Below are positions 43,901 to 53,365 of a stretch of 64,000 nt of DNA, piece by piece. The DNA comes from Agapetus fuscipes. Lineage: Eukaryota > Arthropoda > Insecta > Trichoptera > Glossosomatidae. Location: the NCBI GenBank assembly GCA_951799405.1, contig OX637351.1, positions 6,852,251 through 6,916,250 of the forward strand, read 5' to 3'. The translations under genes were made by a program, and so were the position numbers. Positions within the stretch are counted from its first letter, which is position 1; each line of letters opens with the position of its first letter. The notes under the pieces are model-generated. The model had not been told where the DNA came from and did no database searches. It worked only from the letters and a program-made list of their open reading frames with translations.

Positions 43901-46900
43901 GTCACTGCTCTTTACCCTATGTAAAAATGACGTGGGACAAAATATCATCTCAAGAGGTTTAAATTATTGTTCAAATCATCACCGTTATTAGTGCGATTTT
44001 CAAAATGGGGGGAAGGGGTATTATCGACTTACGCAAAAATATTTTGGGGTAATGGTTAAAAAAGTACCCGACCGCTGTGTAGAGAGTCTGTCAACAGCAA
44101 ATGGAATTCAGCTTGTATGTTTAGTTGGTTGATAGCGCAGTTGGCAGAGTAAGAGTTTTAGGCTTACACGGCCGGCTGATGATGCTGGAGTGATGTTTTC
44201 CGGGATCTGTTGCGGTGGTCTGTGGGAGCTGGAGCTTCCGAACGTTTTTCATCACAGTTCTCATGAAGATCATCATCATCATCATACTTCACGCTGAAGA
44301 AGCCCATTGTAGAAATGGGCGAAACGTCCGGAAGCTCCAGCTCCCACAGACCACGGCAACAGATCCCGGAAAACATCACTCCAACATCAGTTGGCAGAGT
44401 GCTTGCATTGCATGAAGAGAGCTCCTGTACGAATGCCACCGAGGGTGTCAGAAATGATTTCCCATTTCCGTGTTAATTTCCAACCCAAAATAAAATACCG
44501 GCAAAATACACAGCCTTCACAAGAAATGAGCTGGGAAACCCCCATTTCATTGAAGGGGTTGGCGTAAGGCTGGCCCCTTAACCCATAAAAATAAATAGAT
44601 CCCAAACCCCATATGCGACTCCTTCGGGGATAACTTGGCAAGAAGTTACACTATATGTGTAATTGTGACAATTTTTATTTAACATGCATTATTAAATTTA
44701 ATGTTTTAGTCATCGGTGAGAGATGCGTTGTGACTCAGAACTGTTATCTGGGCGACGAACCGCAGAACAGCGCTTTTTGTGTGAGAGGCGTCTGCCAGTG
44801 CAACTTGCTGCACAGCCCAAGAGATGGCGGTAAAAGGTAATGGTTCATGTCCGCGCTAAATTAGATTTGAGCACAGACCAACAAGGCAGACAGTGAATGT
44901 AGAAAAAATCTGATCTCTTCACTATCATAAGCTCGACAGCCGCGAGGTGTACCTACCTTTTTATTTGTTTTATAAAAAAAAAATGTTTTGAAGAGAAATA
45001 CAACTCCCTTACCTATTATGCCTGGCCAGAAACATGTACTAACATTTTATTGAAGAATATTGACCACCCATACTGGAAAAACTTTGTTCACTTTTGCCTT
45101 ACGACCTTAAAAGTACCTGCTTGTGGAAATGCATATAATATGAGCCCTAAATGCGAATATATACCTTTGCAGCTTAAATTATAAATTGTAGAAAAAAAGA
45201 AATTACTGCCATCTTTGTATATATTGTCAAAGTTTTTTTTCAAACCTTTGGAGGCCTGTTCACAGATGTCTGAAGGACGCCATGCTGGGAGATCGGTGTG
45301 AGGATGACGACCATTGCAGTGGAGAGTACACGAGGTGCAGTAGTGTGTGCAGGTGCGAGGAGGGACACGTGGTGCATCCAGAGGAAAATAGATGCCTCAA
45401 AGGTCAGCACATAAATGATAATTAAAATTAAATAAAGAAAAAATGTACATAAATGAGAAATGTAGATGATAGATGATTTATCGATACAAAATCACCAAAT
45501 CTCCAAATGGGACCTCATAACACTTGATGTGTAGCTTAATTTTAGTTGTTAAGTTGGGTATGCCACCCCTGTTTCAGGGAAGGACAGCAAGAGTTGCAGG
45601 ATGTATGTAGGATTTAGTTTTTATGTTATAGGTTCACATGCGGCATGTGCAAGCGCGAACTTGTACGTGTCTGGTTGTTAAAATGCATGTAATTTGAATC
45701 TGTAATGTAACAAATCTTTACAACTTAGATTAGATTTGATATTCTGGCTATCCCTACATATACCCCCAGTACGGAATACTTTTTCAAGCACATTTTTAAA
45801 ACATTTTTGTTTCCTACCTTTATTGATTGACGACACTTGTGAACAAACTATGTGCACAGTCACATGTATAAGTTATTCAAGTAGAGGGCTCTTGAGGTGT
45901 GATACACACAAAAACAGCGCTCACCAAATAAATTATCCTAATATTATTATTATTTTAACAAAAATCACAAAGCTGTAGCACATTTCATTCGCAGACTTTT
46001 GAACTCTTGAACACAGATGTCAGAGATAAGTTCAAAGTTGTATGACATCTATGATTGACAGCCGCACAGTATGCAAGTTTCCACGTGATGCCTATGAGTG
46101 TCACCCGCAGTTAAAGGGTAAAACTCAACTCATGAAGAAAATCCTTGTTGTTAATTTTGATTTACATAACAGTATTGTTGTTTTCCAGCTGCCAAGATGG
46201 GAGACGCCTGTGAGATAGAGGCGCAGTGCACCGCCACCACCAACTTCACGTCCTGCTTTGACCTTCAGTGCGCCTGCACCTGGGAGTACCACATGCTGGA
46301 GGGACGGTGCTGGCCCAACAAGTACATGGGGCAGCGCTGCAACGTCAACCAGGTTACAATCTACTTATTTTACAGGTTATGACAGACAGAAGCTACGATT
46401 GATCTGTGTTAGGAATTTTTGAGAGTAAAAAATTACGTTGATACAAACATTTAAATAATGGTGGGTAAATTTAATATTTAAATAATGGTAGGTAAATTCA
46501 ATAGGTACTTAAATAATGTATGTACGGGAATTAAAATTAGTCAAACTCAACCTTAATTGTATAGGGCAGTTGTTGTTGCATTTATTTTAATGGGTAGAAG
46601 GCCTTAATATAAAAACCCGAGTTGACAAGAAAATTCGTTCTCTTACTAAATCAAATTCCTCTCGAGTAGATTGATTCAATAGTCTGTAACTTTCTGAAAT
46701 AAAAGTGCTGCATCATCTACCAAGAAAAAAGTATTTTTATGTGAAGCCCAATCCGAAATCACCTGTGACCGCCAGAATCCTGTACAATCTGCAAGAATAG
46801 GGGTTTGCTTAATTTTTTTTTAATAGATTTGTGAAGAGGAACGATTTACAATTTAATTCAAAATAAAGATTTACAATTTACAATAATGAATAATTCACGA

Positions 46901-47896
46901 TTTACAATAATTGATAATCCCTGCGTATATCGGTCTTCACGGCAAAATGTTTGGAGCAACTAATCGCTCTCCGCACCATTGCAGTCCCTATATATAGGTA
47001 TAAAAGAGATCTTTCTCGCATATTCCAGATCATTTTTTCTTTTCAGACCCGTCCGTAGTTCAGTGGTAACACTTCGGACTCTGAATGGGAAGGTTGTGGG
47101 TTCGATTCCCGGCGGAGCGCAAAGAATATACAATTTATATTTTCAAATTTGCTCTTCGCTAGGTTGAACAATTCATAAACCTTTACCAATGACCGGTCAC
47201 CAAAGGTCCATCCAGCCTTACAGCAACTGGGTCTTGCTTGAGAATTGGCGCTTTGTAGCGACGACGATCACGCTCGTAAAAAGGTCGATAGCTCAATTGG
47301 TAGAATGCTTGCATTCCATGCCGAGAGCAAGGATCGATCTCAAGGCTTACTCAGCCTTCACAAGAAATGAGAACCAGCCCCCTCGGGAGCTGGGAAACCC
47401 CCACTTCAACTGAAAGTGGTTGAGGCTGGCCCCCTTACCTGTAGGTATATATATAAATATGTCCCGAATCACCACATGCGATCCCTTCGGGGATAACGCA
47501 GGCAAGAAGTTACACTATATGTGTAGCTTAATTGCGTTTATTCTTTGATTTCTTGCTCACACCAGAATGCCGTTCTATGCACTACCACCATCATGGACTA
47601 GAGCCAGATCGTTCTACACACTAGCGTACATGTTCAGGCGCGCGTGGGTACTTCAAATCCTTAGTTTGTAACAATACATTATATTTTAAAGATTAATATT
47701 TGTTATGAATGCATTTCAGGAATGCCTGACGCAGAACGGAGATCCAGGAGTGTGCATGAAGAACGTTTGTACCTGCAGGGATTGTGACCCCACATCTTCG
47801 GCTGTGGACTCTTCATCGTCAGCCGTATCTGTCTCCTGGTCCTGGATAATCCTGGCAACAGCGATAGCGGTCATAACCTCACTTATTTTTAAGTAA
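40827..47896 (+). CDS. Six-module EB-type cysteine-rich secreted or GPI-anchored protein (complete, seven coding exons)
   Basis: Exons: 40827-40923, 41638-41781, 43708-43848, 44710-44836, 45266-45402, 46189-46352, 47720-47896 (987 nt, 328 residues). All introns are GT-AG with phases 1,1,1,2,1,0 that join without a stop. Residues 1-26 form a signal peptide (MVLNFKWTIFLWSALVLTCF...). Six modules follow, each starting G-x-x-C and holding six cysteines in a C-x5-6-C, C, C-x-C, C pattern, as in EB modules of insects and nematodes. A Ser-rich stretch and a C-terminal hydrophobic segment (WSWIILATAIAVITSLIF) ending in a single K suggest a GPI signal, or a single membrane anchor. Function is unknown: probably extracellular binding. 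Introns are packed with SINEs and a hAT element. An acceptor just before the ATG implies an upstream 5' UTR exon I did not locate. Confidence 0.85.
40955..41175 (+). repeat. Degenerate copy of the TA-flanked MITE (EB intron 1)
   Basis: CTGTCAATCCAAGATGGCCA and CATTAGTTTGTCAAGGCGTG match the MITE at 36889. The left end is lost. Confidence 0.55.
41187..41511 (+). repeat. SINE B, full length (EB intron 1)
   Basis: GTCTGGTTGATAGCTCAGTT to GCAGCTTAGTTGCGTT. Confidence 0.8.
41512..41637 (+). pseudogene. Possible ligand-gated-channel-like exon fragment (speculative)
   Basis: Directly upstream of exon 2 an open frame reads WMRDQRLLHSDLKL, then DNHIWIPYFLDVWTSL. The RDxRL and IWxP spacing recalls the Cys-loop receptor extracellular domain. 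It starts at the edge of a SINE and has no recognisable acceptor, so it is more likely a fossil or chance than an alternative 5' part of exon 2. Confidence 0.15.
41638..41781 (+). CDS. EB gene exon 2 (module 1)
   Basis: Acceptor ATGATTCCAG, donor GTAAGT. Encodes KTGNNCKGDSECPDNAFCK and CDCKADFIL to RECIK, with six cysteines. Phase 1 at both ends, so it is a symmetrical, shuffle-ready module exon. Confidence 0.88.
41796..43042 (+). repeat. Composite SINE A+B carrying a hAT insertion (EB intron 2)
   Basis: A head (GGTTGTGGGTTTTAACCCC) at 41796-41847, interruption 41856-42608, A body 42617-42770, the junction AAAAAGGTCGATAGCTC, and B to 43042. It starts about 15 bp after the exon 2 donor. A headless A piece follows at 43042-43147. 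Confidence 0.8.
41856..42608 (+). mobile_element. 753-bp hAT-type element with perfect 8-bp duplication, containing element D
   Basis: The ends TAGAGGTACGGAATTTTCGC and the inverted GAAAATTCCGTACCTCTA are flanked by ATAATATA on both sides (41848-41855, 42609-42616). Element D sequence fills 41945-42540, between TTCGCATTT-rich subterminal repeats. A (TG)n run lies at 42061-42081. Non-coding. Confidence 0.85.
43365..43602 (+). repeat. SINE B with internal deletion (EB intron 2)
   Basis: GATCGATAGCTCATTTGG to TTAGTTGCGTTTGC, ending ~100 bp before exon 3. Confidence 0.75.
43708..43848 (+). CDS. EB gene exon 3 (module 2)
   Basis: Acceptor GTTTTTACAG, donor GTTAGT. Encodes GDDCEHHIQCRSK to KCRCSQGSHFDEGRCY. 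Phase 1 to 1, symmetrical. Confidence 0.88.
43867..43985 (+). pseudogene. Jockey/CR1-type reverse-transcriptase fragment (EB intron 3)
   Basis: The frame reads NCGVPQGSVFGSLLFTL, the conserved RT block normally GVPQGSVLGPLLF, then decays. This is the only piece of an RT core domain seen in the window. Confidence 0.65.
44131..44660 (+). repeat. SINE B split by a foldback element (EB intron 3)
   Basis: The head starts at 44131 (GATAGCGCAGTTGGCAGAGT) and resumes after 44388 with duplicated AGTTGGCAGAGT, running to TGTGTAATT near exon 4. Confidence 0.75.
44151..44388 (+). mobile_element. Foldback element with hammerhead-like core and 12-bp target duplication (EB intron 3)
   Basis: The arms GGGATCTGTTGCGGTGGTCT / AGACCACGGCAACAGATCCC continue as GGGAGCTGGAGCTTCCG and its complement. 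The loop holds (ATC)n and, at 44294-44328, CTGAAGA, helix GCCCATT...AATGGGC, GAAACGTC, a hammerhead-type catalytic core. Duplicated AGTTGGCAGAGT (44139-44150, 44389-44400) proves insertion. Helix I is not evident, so self-cleavage is doubtful for this copy. Confidence 0.65.
44710..44836 (+). CDS. EB gene exon 4 (module 3)
   Basis: Acceptor TTAATGTTTTAG. Two donors are possible, at 44830 and 44837; only 44837 (GTAATG) gives phase 2, which exon 5 needs to read KR-CLK. Encodes GERCVVTQNCYLGDEPQN to VCQCNLLHS. Confidence 0.85.
45059..45188 (+). repeat. LINE L1 3' fragment, internally deleted (EB intron 4)
   Basis: TTGACCACCCATACTGG to TTTGCAGCTTAAATTATA. A piece of the possible third SINE (44985-45055) precedes it. 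Confidence 0.55.
45266..45402 (+). CDS. EB gene exon 5 (end of module 3, module 4)
   Basis: Acceptor GCCTGTTCACAG, donor GTCAGC. Begins with the last cysteine of module 3 and encodes GDRCEDDDHCSGEYTRCSSV to ENRCLK. Confidence 0.87.
45558..45741 (+). repeat. LINE L1 3' fragment (EB intron 5)
   Basis: TGCCACCCCTGTTTCAGGGA to CAACTTAGATTAGATT. A SINE A tail piece follows at 45881-45955. Confidence 0.65.
46189..46352 (+). CDS. EB gene exon 6 (module 5, start of module 6)
   Basis: Acceptor TTGTTTTCCAG, donor GTTACA. Encodes GDACEIEAQCTATTNFTSCF to EGRCWPNK, then GQRCNVNQ. Phase 0 end splits module 6. Confidence 0.87.
46383..47045. other. EB intron 6, no gene
   Basis: AT-rich. A fragment similar to 15.40 kb (ATAGATTTGTGAAGAGGAAC) lies near 46825; otherwise unrecognised. 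Confidence 0.45.
47046..47539 (+). repeat. Composite SINE A+B, intact (EB intron 6)
   Basis: A head at 47046 (ACCCGTCCGTAGTTCAGTGG), the junction CGTAAAAAGGTCGATAGCTC at 47274-47293, and B 3' end at 47539. The cleanest composite on the plus strand. Confidence 0.85.
47720..47896 (+). CDS. EB gene exon 7 (module 6, Ser-rich stem, C-terminal anchor)
   Basis: Acceptor AATGCATTTCAG. Encodes ECLTQNGDPGVCMKNVCTC, a TSSAVDSSSSAVS stem and a ~18-residue hydrophobic tail, then TAA. The small residues before the tail fit a GPI attachment site. Confidence 0.87.
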   Translation, partial: ECLTQNGDPGVCMKNVCTCRDCDPTSSAVDSSSSAVSVSWSWIILATAIAVITSLIFK

Positions 47897-47987
47897 AGAC
47901 ATCCAGTCATAGTGCTAGAATTTGTTACATTCTGAGAAATAACAGTAACCCTCCGTCGGTCGCACCTGTGCAAAAAAAGCACACTTA

Positions 47988-48116
47988 GGCCCGGTACTTT
48001 CAACGTTAGCTTATGTGACTTTGAACTGATACCAAAAACCAGCCCATAATATTGACATAAGTTTGTTCTTTTCATTCAGTATAAAGTCGCTATGCTAACG
48101 TTGAAAATACCGAACC
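47988..48116 (+). mobile_element. PIF/Harbinger-like MITE, sister of the 4.1-kb copy
   Basis: GGCCCGGTACTTTCAACGTT and AACGTTGAAAATACCGAACC are inverted and flanked by TTA. Nested in the piggyBac-like element. Confidence 0.75.
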
Positions 48117-48475
48117 TTAGTGTTTTTTGTGGAATTCCCCGATTCAAAGATGACAGATGACGACCCCCTCCCCAGTACCCTTCTGAGTCGAAGACGTCTT
48201 CCCGCCCGTACCTCGCAGTAGTTCCTGCACCTTCACAGCGAGCGGAGCTGTAGCAAGTGGCCAAAAATGCCCATTGTCCACAAAGCCAACTTTTCCTGAG
48301 GACCCTGAATCAATGGAATCTGTAGTGGACTGAGCTCACTAGGATTAAATTAAACTCTTTATGTGTTTTTTTGGTGTTTTACTTTACCAATTAGTTTAAC
48401 ATTTTGTCCAAATTATATTGTAACGGGGGTAGATGGGTCAAAAATGGTTATTTTGAAAATTGTGTTTGGTAAGAT

Positions 48476-48481
48476 AATAAA
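48476..48481 (+). terminator. Possible poly(A) signal for the EB gene
   Basis: AATAAA, about 580 nt after the stop and inside the piggyBac-like element, with T-rich sequence downstream. It is the first canonical hexamer I noticed after the stop on this strand. Confidence 0.35.
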
Positions 48482-48760
48482 ACAATATTTTGAAATTTTC
48501 TTTCTCTTAATTCCTTAATTTAGATCCTAAAGCAAGTCACTGAGAAAGGACGTCTCGCAAAACCAAGGGGAATGGGAGTAACAGCAATATGAAATTGTGG
48601 GCCTTTTTGGCACATTGCGTTCGAACGAAGGCTCTAAAAGGTTGCGACCGACGGAGGGTTAAGGTTTAATTTATTTTTTGGTCTCACAAATGACCATAGG
48701 GAAAAAAATATTCTGTTTTTAAACACTGTTCTACTTCCACTTAGAAACACTTTCATATAT

Positions 48761-48886
48761 ACAACTGAGCTACACATATAGTGAATCTTTTCACCCCGGG
48801 TGTGGCGGGTGGAATCTTTTTTATTTTGAATGGTTAGGGGACCGGCCTTACTCCAATCACTTCAATGAGAAAAGGGATTTCTTTGT
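48761..48886 (-). repeat. SINE B 3' fragment
   Basis: ACAACTGAGCTACACATATA to CACTTCAATGAGAAAAG. Confidence 0.55.
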
Positions 48887-49287
48887 AAACAGGAGATGAA
48901 ATTTATTTATTTATTTTAAATAATATGTTCCTTAAACAAATAAGTTTTTGCAGATACGATAGTTTAAATGAGAGTGGTCAAAATGAAGAACTTACTTAAT
49001 GATTTTGTTCATTCTTAAATGCTGTAAAGAAATAATTCGTAAATTTCAGTATTTTTCTTTTGGTCTTTTTTTCAGTGCACAAAAAAAGTTATTTTTATTT
49101 TAATTTATTTTATTCAAACATTAATTACATACAACAAGTAATGTTGACAATACAATGGAGTCGACACAAAAGAAAATCTCGGCTGGCATATGTCACAATT
49201 TGTTGCCCACAGTAAAAAAAATAGATTGCAGATAGATGCAGATTTTTTTTTAATTCACAGAATTGTGAAATATATTTATATTGTGAT
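48887..49287. other. No gene seen
   Basis: AT-rich, no recognised element. Confidence 0.5.
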
Positions 49288-49553
49288 ATCGGTCTGTAGT
49301 CAAGTGGTAAGCGCTTCGAGCTCATAAATGGAAGGTTAAGGGTTCGATTCCCGGCGGAGCACAATTTTTTTTTTCAAATATGCTCTTCTTTGGGTTGAAA
49401 AATTCATGCACCTTTACCTTACCAAAGGTCCATCCAGCCTTACAGAGAATCCTGCTTGAGATATGGCACTTTCTATAGCGACGATCAAGCTTGCAAAGAG
49501 CTCATGAGGTGATTCACACAAAAACAGCGCTCACCAAATAAATCATCCTAATG
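49288..49553 (+). repeat. SINE A
   Basis: Head ATCGGTCTGTAGTCAAGTGG, B box GGTTCGATTCCCGGCG, and the body to AAATAAATCATCCTAAT. Confidence 0.8.
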
Positions 49554-49776
49554 TAAATCTATAATATATATTTATATATGTATACATACCGACAAAATAT
49601 TGTATGAAAGTATAACTGTAGGTTCTGTCTCTAGTGCAATATTTTATTCTTGATTAATTACAACGCCTGGTTGGTGGTGGCTTAATTCAAAACTAAGGTC
49701 CTAAGCAACAATCCAATCCAAGTGCAACCTGGCCAAGTGATGCCACTTTTGTGTGGACTCTATCATTGTTGACTTA

Positions 49777-50809
49777 CGGTGCTATTCTTAGACATTTTCG
49801 TCGTCCGTTGAGCCCACGTTTTGCTTAATTTTGATTCTTGAACATTTCTGAAGGAGTTAGGCTTGCATCCCGAGCTCAACGGACACCCAAACCTAACCTG
49901 CAAATGTATGCCAACTTAGGCTGACACAAATCCAGCTCGGAGAAGGTTTAGAGACGATTTAAATGGCAATCGATTTTGACAACTGTCGTATTAAACATTA
50001 AATCGTAAATATTTGCTTTATTACTATATTGTTTTGCAATTTGTTTTTGTCATTTTGGTCAAATTAACAGAATTCAGCACCTTTTTGCAAATCAATCGCT
50101 TTGTGGCGCACAAAACACAAATAAAAGAAGCAAAAGAAATAATTTAAAAGATTGAATCACAGCTCGCGGCAAATTTCTTAATATGACTACATTTTCAAAA
50201 ACTGAAGTTAAGCAGATAGTTTAAAATAAGTGGAGAGGATATTCAACACTCTACGAACACATATGAGACACTTTTCCCTTCTGAAATAAAATTTTTAGAA
50301 GCATTTCGGCCGACATCTGATTTGTTTACAAACAAAACGAACAGCTGTCCGCAATTGTGACGTCAGCGATCATACGTGCCACGGCCATATGTGTGTGGTC
50401 GTTCCTAACACATATTCCCCACATTTGGTTTGTTTTTCAGGATCCACAAAAAAATATACGGATTCATTTGGCTAATCAATTGTTTTCAAAATTGTTTCAA
50501 TTATAAATTGCATAACAAATGTATAAATTAATGATTTATTGTTATTTTTTATCTTTTTGTTCGTTATTGTCAATGGTTATTGTTTTAATAATTATTTAAA
50601 TACATCTATAGAACAGTTTTTTTTTTAAATACGACATTGAACATACGTTATTTCAGCCGTCCAAAATTGGTTGCAGGCTCAACTGTTCCTAGGTTATACA
50701 ATGAACAGGAATCAATATTTCAAATTTGGTCTAGTCCGGCTTTGTACCCAGACTAAATAGTCGCCAGATAAGCCGACGGCGAAATATGACAAGTAAGAAT
50801 AGCACCGCG
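49777..50809 (+). mobile_element. ~1-kb element with GGTGCTATTCTTA ends
   Basis: The left end CGGTGCTATTCTTAGACATT and the right end AGTAAGAATAGCACCG are inverted, with TA at the left and near the right end. The ends resemble those of the short TA-flanked MITEs, so this may be a longer relative. No transposase frame is visible. Confidence 0.55.
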
Positions 50810-50959
50810 TATTCTACAGTATTCTCAATTTAGAATTATGTACAAAACACTGATGTTAAGATTTGAGTCCTATAGAATCAAATACGGCAATCTAGAATAT
50901 TGTTTTAAAATATAAGACAAATGTATGGAAGAGTTTCAGATATAATTTCTAAAAACATA

Positions 50960-51202
50960 CGGGGCTATTCTTAGACATTTTAGTCCCCAGTTGAGCCCAC
51001 GCTTTGAGAAACTAATGTTGCCTGCGCTGAAAGTTTCATCAACACGGTCATTTTTACCTACCGAATTATGTAATATTTGCAAGAAAAAAAATCAGCTGTT
51101 CACTTGTGGCCATCTTGGATTGACAGATCTTCATACAAATGCATCGTTAGTTTGTCAAAGCGTGGGCTCAACCGACGGCTAAAATGTCTAAGAATAGCCC
51201 CG
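50960..51202 (+). mobile_element. TA-flanked MITE (CGGGGCTATTCTTAGAC ends)
   Basis: Arms CGGGGCTATTCTTAGACATT / AATGTCTAAGAATAGCCCCG with inner GCCCACGCTTTGA / TCAAAGCGTGGGC-type matches. It ends only 6 bp before the hAT duplication at 51208. Confidence 0.8.
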
Positions 51203-51215
51203 TTATAGATAGGTT

Positions 51216-52635
51216 CAGAGGTGGGCACAGATAACCAAAATTTATCTGTAGATAAGATAAACAGATAACGGCTCAAAATCATCTACAGATTATCTGTAGA
51301 TAATTTCCCAAAAGTCCAGCGAAATCATCTTAGATAACAGATAAAGATGATGGCCCTGGAAATCATCTAGATAAAAAGATAATCGCCAAAAAATTATCTA
51401 GATAAAAAGATAATGAAAAAGATAACTTCGTTGATTTTTCTTTATAAAAAAGGTTATGACTGAATGAAGTGAAAGAAGTATATAAGAACCAAACAAATGG
51501 TGGTTGATCTGTATGTTGGTAGCAAAGACTTGACTTTAAAAAAAAAATGTAGGTATTCTGTACAACTTTCTATGTTCTCGACCGATCTTTGGTACTACCT
51601 ACCAATCACGAGTCTGAAGCGTTAACCACTAGACTACGGACCGGTCATAAGTTGGCTGTTATTTGCTTATAAATTTTATTTTATAATTGCAAGCTTTAAA
51701 ACAGCACCAATTCTGGAAGTCGTTGAAAAATTAAAGATAGATATATGTATTCCAATAGAAGAGGAACGTATTATAAACGCAAAAAAAACGCAACTAAGCT
51801 ACACATTTAGTGTAACTTCTTGCCTGCTTTATCCCCGAAGGGGTCGCATGTGGCGCTTCGGGACCTATTTATTTTTACAGGTAAGGGGGCCGGCCTCACA
51901 CCAACCACTTTAAGTTAAAGTGGGGGTTTCCCAGCTCCCGGGGGGCCGGTTCTCATTTTATTGTGAAGGCTGAGTAAACCTTTGAGATCGAACCCTTGCT
52001 CTCGGCATAGAATGCAAGCATTCTACCAATTGAGCTATCGACCTTTTTACGAGCTTGATCGTCGTCGCTACAAAGCGCCAATTCTCAAGCAAGACCCAGC
52101 TGCTGTAAGGCTGGATGGACCTTTGGTGACCGGTCATTGGTAAAGGTTTTTTGAATTTTTCAACCCAGCGAAGAGCAAATTTGAAAATATAAATGGTATA
52201 TTTTTTGTGCTCCGCCGGGAATCGAACCCACAACCTTCCCATTCAGAGTCCGCAGTGTTACCACTGAGCTACGGACCGGTCACTATCATATTACTATCAT
52301 TGTTATATAAGTTGTAGGGTCGGTGCGGCGTCTGAAAGGTTTTTATTGTTTGATTCAAACAAAGTGAAGAAATCTGTCTTTGTTCTCCTTGCGCCGTTTC
52401 ATGGAATTCATTGAGGAATTTGACAATCATCTATTATCTGTCTATATTATCTATTATCTGTAGATAACGTATTTCAAATTATCTTAAGATAAAAGATAAT
52501 TTTCAGCCAAAAAGTTATCTACAGATAACAGATAACAGATGACGCCAGAAAATCATCTGCGATAAGATAAAGATGATCATCTGTTATCTGTTTTCCGTCA
52601 TCTGTCATCTTTAGATAAGATGATGCCCACCTCTG
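51216..52635 (+). mobile_element. 1.4-kb hAT-type element with GATA-motif subterminal arrays
   Basis: CAGAGGTGGGCA and TGCCCACCTCTG are perfect inverted ends, flanked by identical GATAGGTT (51208-51215, 52636-52643). About 200 bp at each end are packed with TTATCTGTAGATAA / ATCATCT variants. The centre hosts an L1 LINE scrap (51440-51540) and a composite SINE. No transposase frame. Confidence 0.88.
51789..52280 (-). repeat. Composite SINE A+B nested in the hAT element
   Basis: B 3' end at 51789, the junction GCTATCGACCTTTTTACGAG at about 52031-52050, and A head ACCGGTCCGTAGCTCAGTGG on the minus strand at 52280. Confidence 0.85.
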
Positions 52636-52805
52636 GATAGGTTTAAGATATATATCGCTGTAAATTTGTTAATATTGTGTGTAGTACAAAATGAATTTAT
52701 ATTTTCATGTTGTGAATAATTTTATACGTATTTAATTTTTAGTATAGTCGACTTAGTGAATGTATTCAACTTATTTCGACACTCTTAAAGTAAAATGTAA
52801 GTGAC

Positions 52806-53365
52806 ATATTAAGCTAACATGTGTTTCTCAGATAGATTTTTTTTTTTTTAATCCTGTGCGGGGTATATGACACTTGTTTTAATGCTGCAGTGGTGTTTAC
52901 GAGCTTGGTCATCGCTACAAAGTGCCAATACTCAAGACAAAACTCAGTTGCTGTAAGGCTGGATGGACCTTTTAGTGACCGGTCTTTGGTAAAGGTTTTA
53001 TGAATTTTTTCAACCCAGCGAAAACCGTATTAGAAATAAAAGTGGTATATTTTTTGTGCTCTGCCAGGATCCGAATCCACAACCTTCCATTTACGAGTCC
53101 GAAGTGTTGCCACTGGACTACGGATCGGTCTAAGAAATGCCAACGACACGTTGTGTACCTGAGCGGTCACCCATCCAGGTAGCATCCACGCCCAATGTTG
53201 CTTAACTTCGGTGATCTGATGAGAACCGGTGCTTTCAACATGGTATCGTTGTTGATAGATGCACTGTTTTCCTATTTTTTACAAGGGAAAACGCTAAAAA
53301 AATGTGAAAATCCTGTAGCTTACCAGTTTTTCATGAGCGTTTCCTTGTAATTAGTTCACTTACTA
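52806..53365 (+). repeat. Element G split by a 5S-A SINE
   Basis: AAGCTAACATGTGTTTCTCA at 52810 and TTTTCATGAGCGTTTCCTTG near 53330 match the copy at 31826. The SINE between them is bounded by GATAGAT repeats. Confidence 0.65.
52838..53253 (-). repeat. 5S-A SINE, poly(A) subtype, with 7-bp duplication
   Basis: Poly(T) (tail) at the left, then the A body and head, and the 5S-like head at 53140-53253 (minus ACCATGTTGAAAGCACCGG, GAAGTTAAGCAACATTGGGC). GATAGAT flanks both sides (52831-52837, 53254-53260). Confidence 0.85.

Larger units (their letters stand above)
47949..48658 (+). mobile_element. piggyBac-like MITE just past the EB stop codon
   Basis: CCCTCCGTCGGTCGCA and TGCGACCGACGGAGGG are perfect inverted ends. 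TTAA follows on the right (48659-48662); the left side reads GTAA, one mismatch. It starts 52 bp after the TAA stop, so the gene's 3' UTR is probably transposon-derived. A PIF-like MITE is nested in it. Confidence 0.75.
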
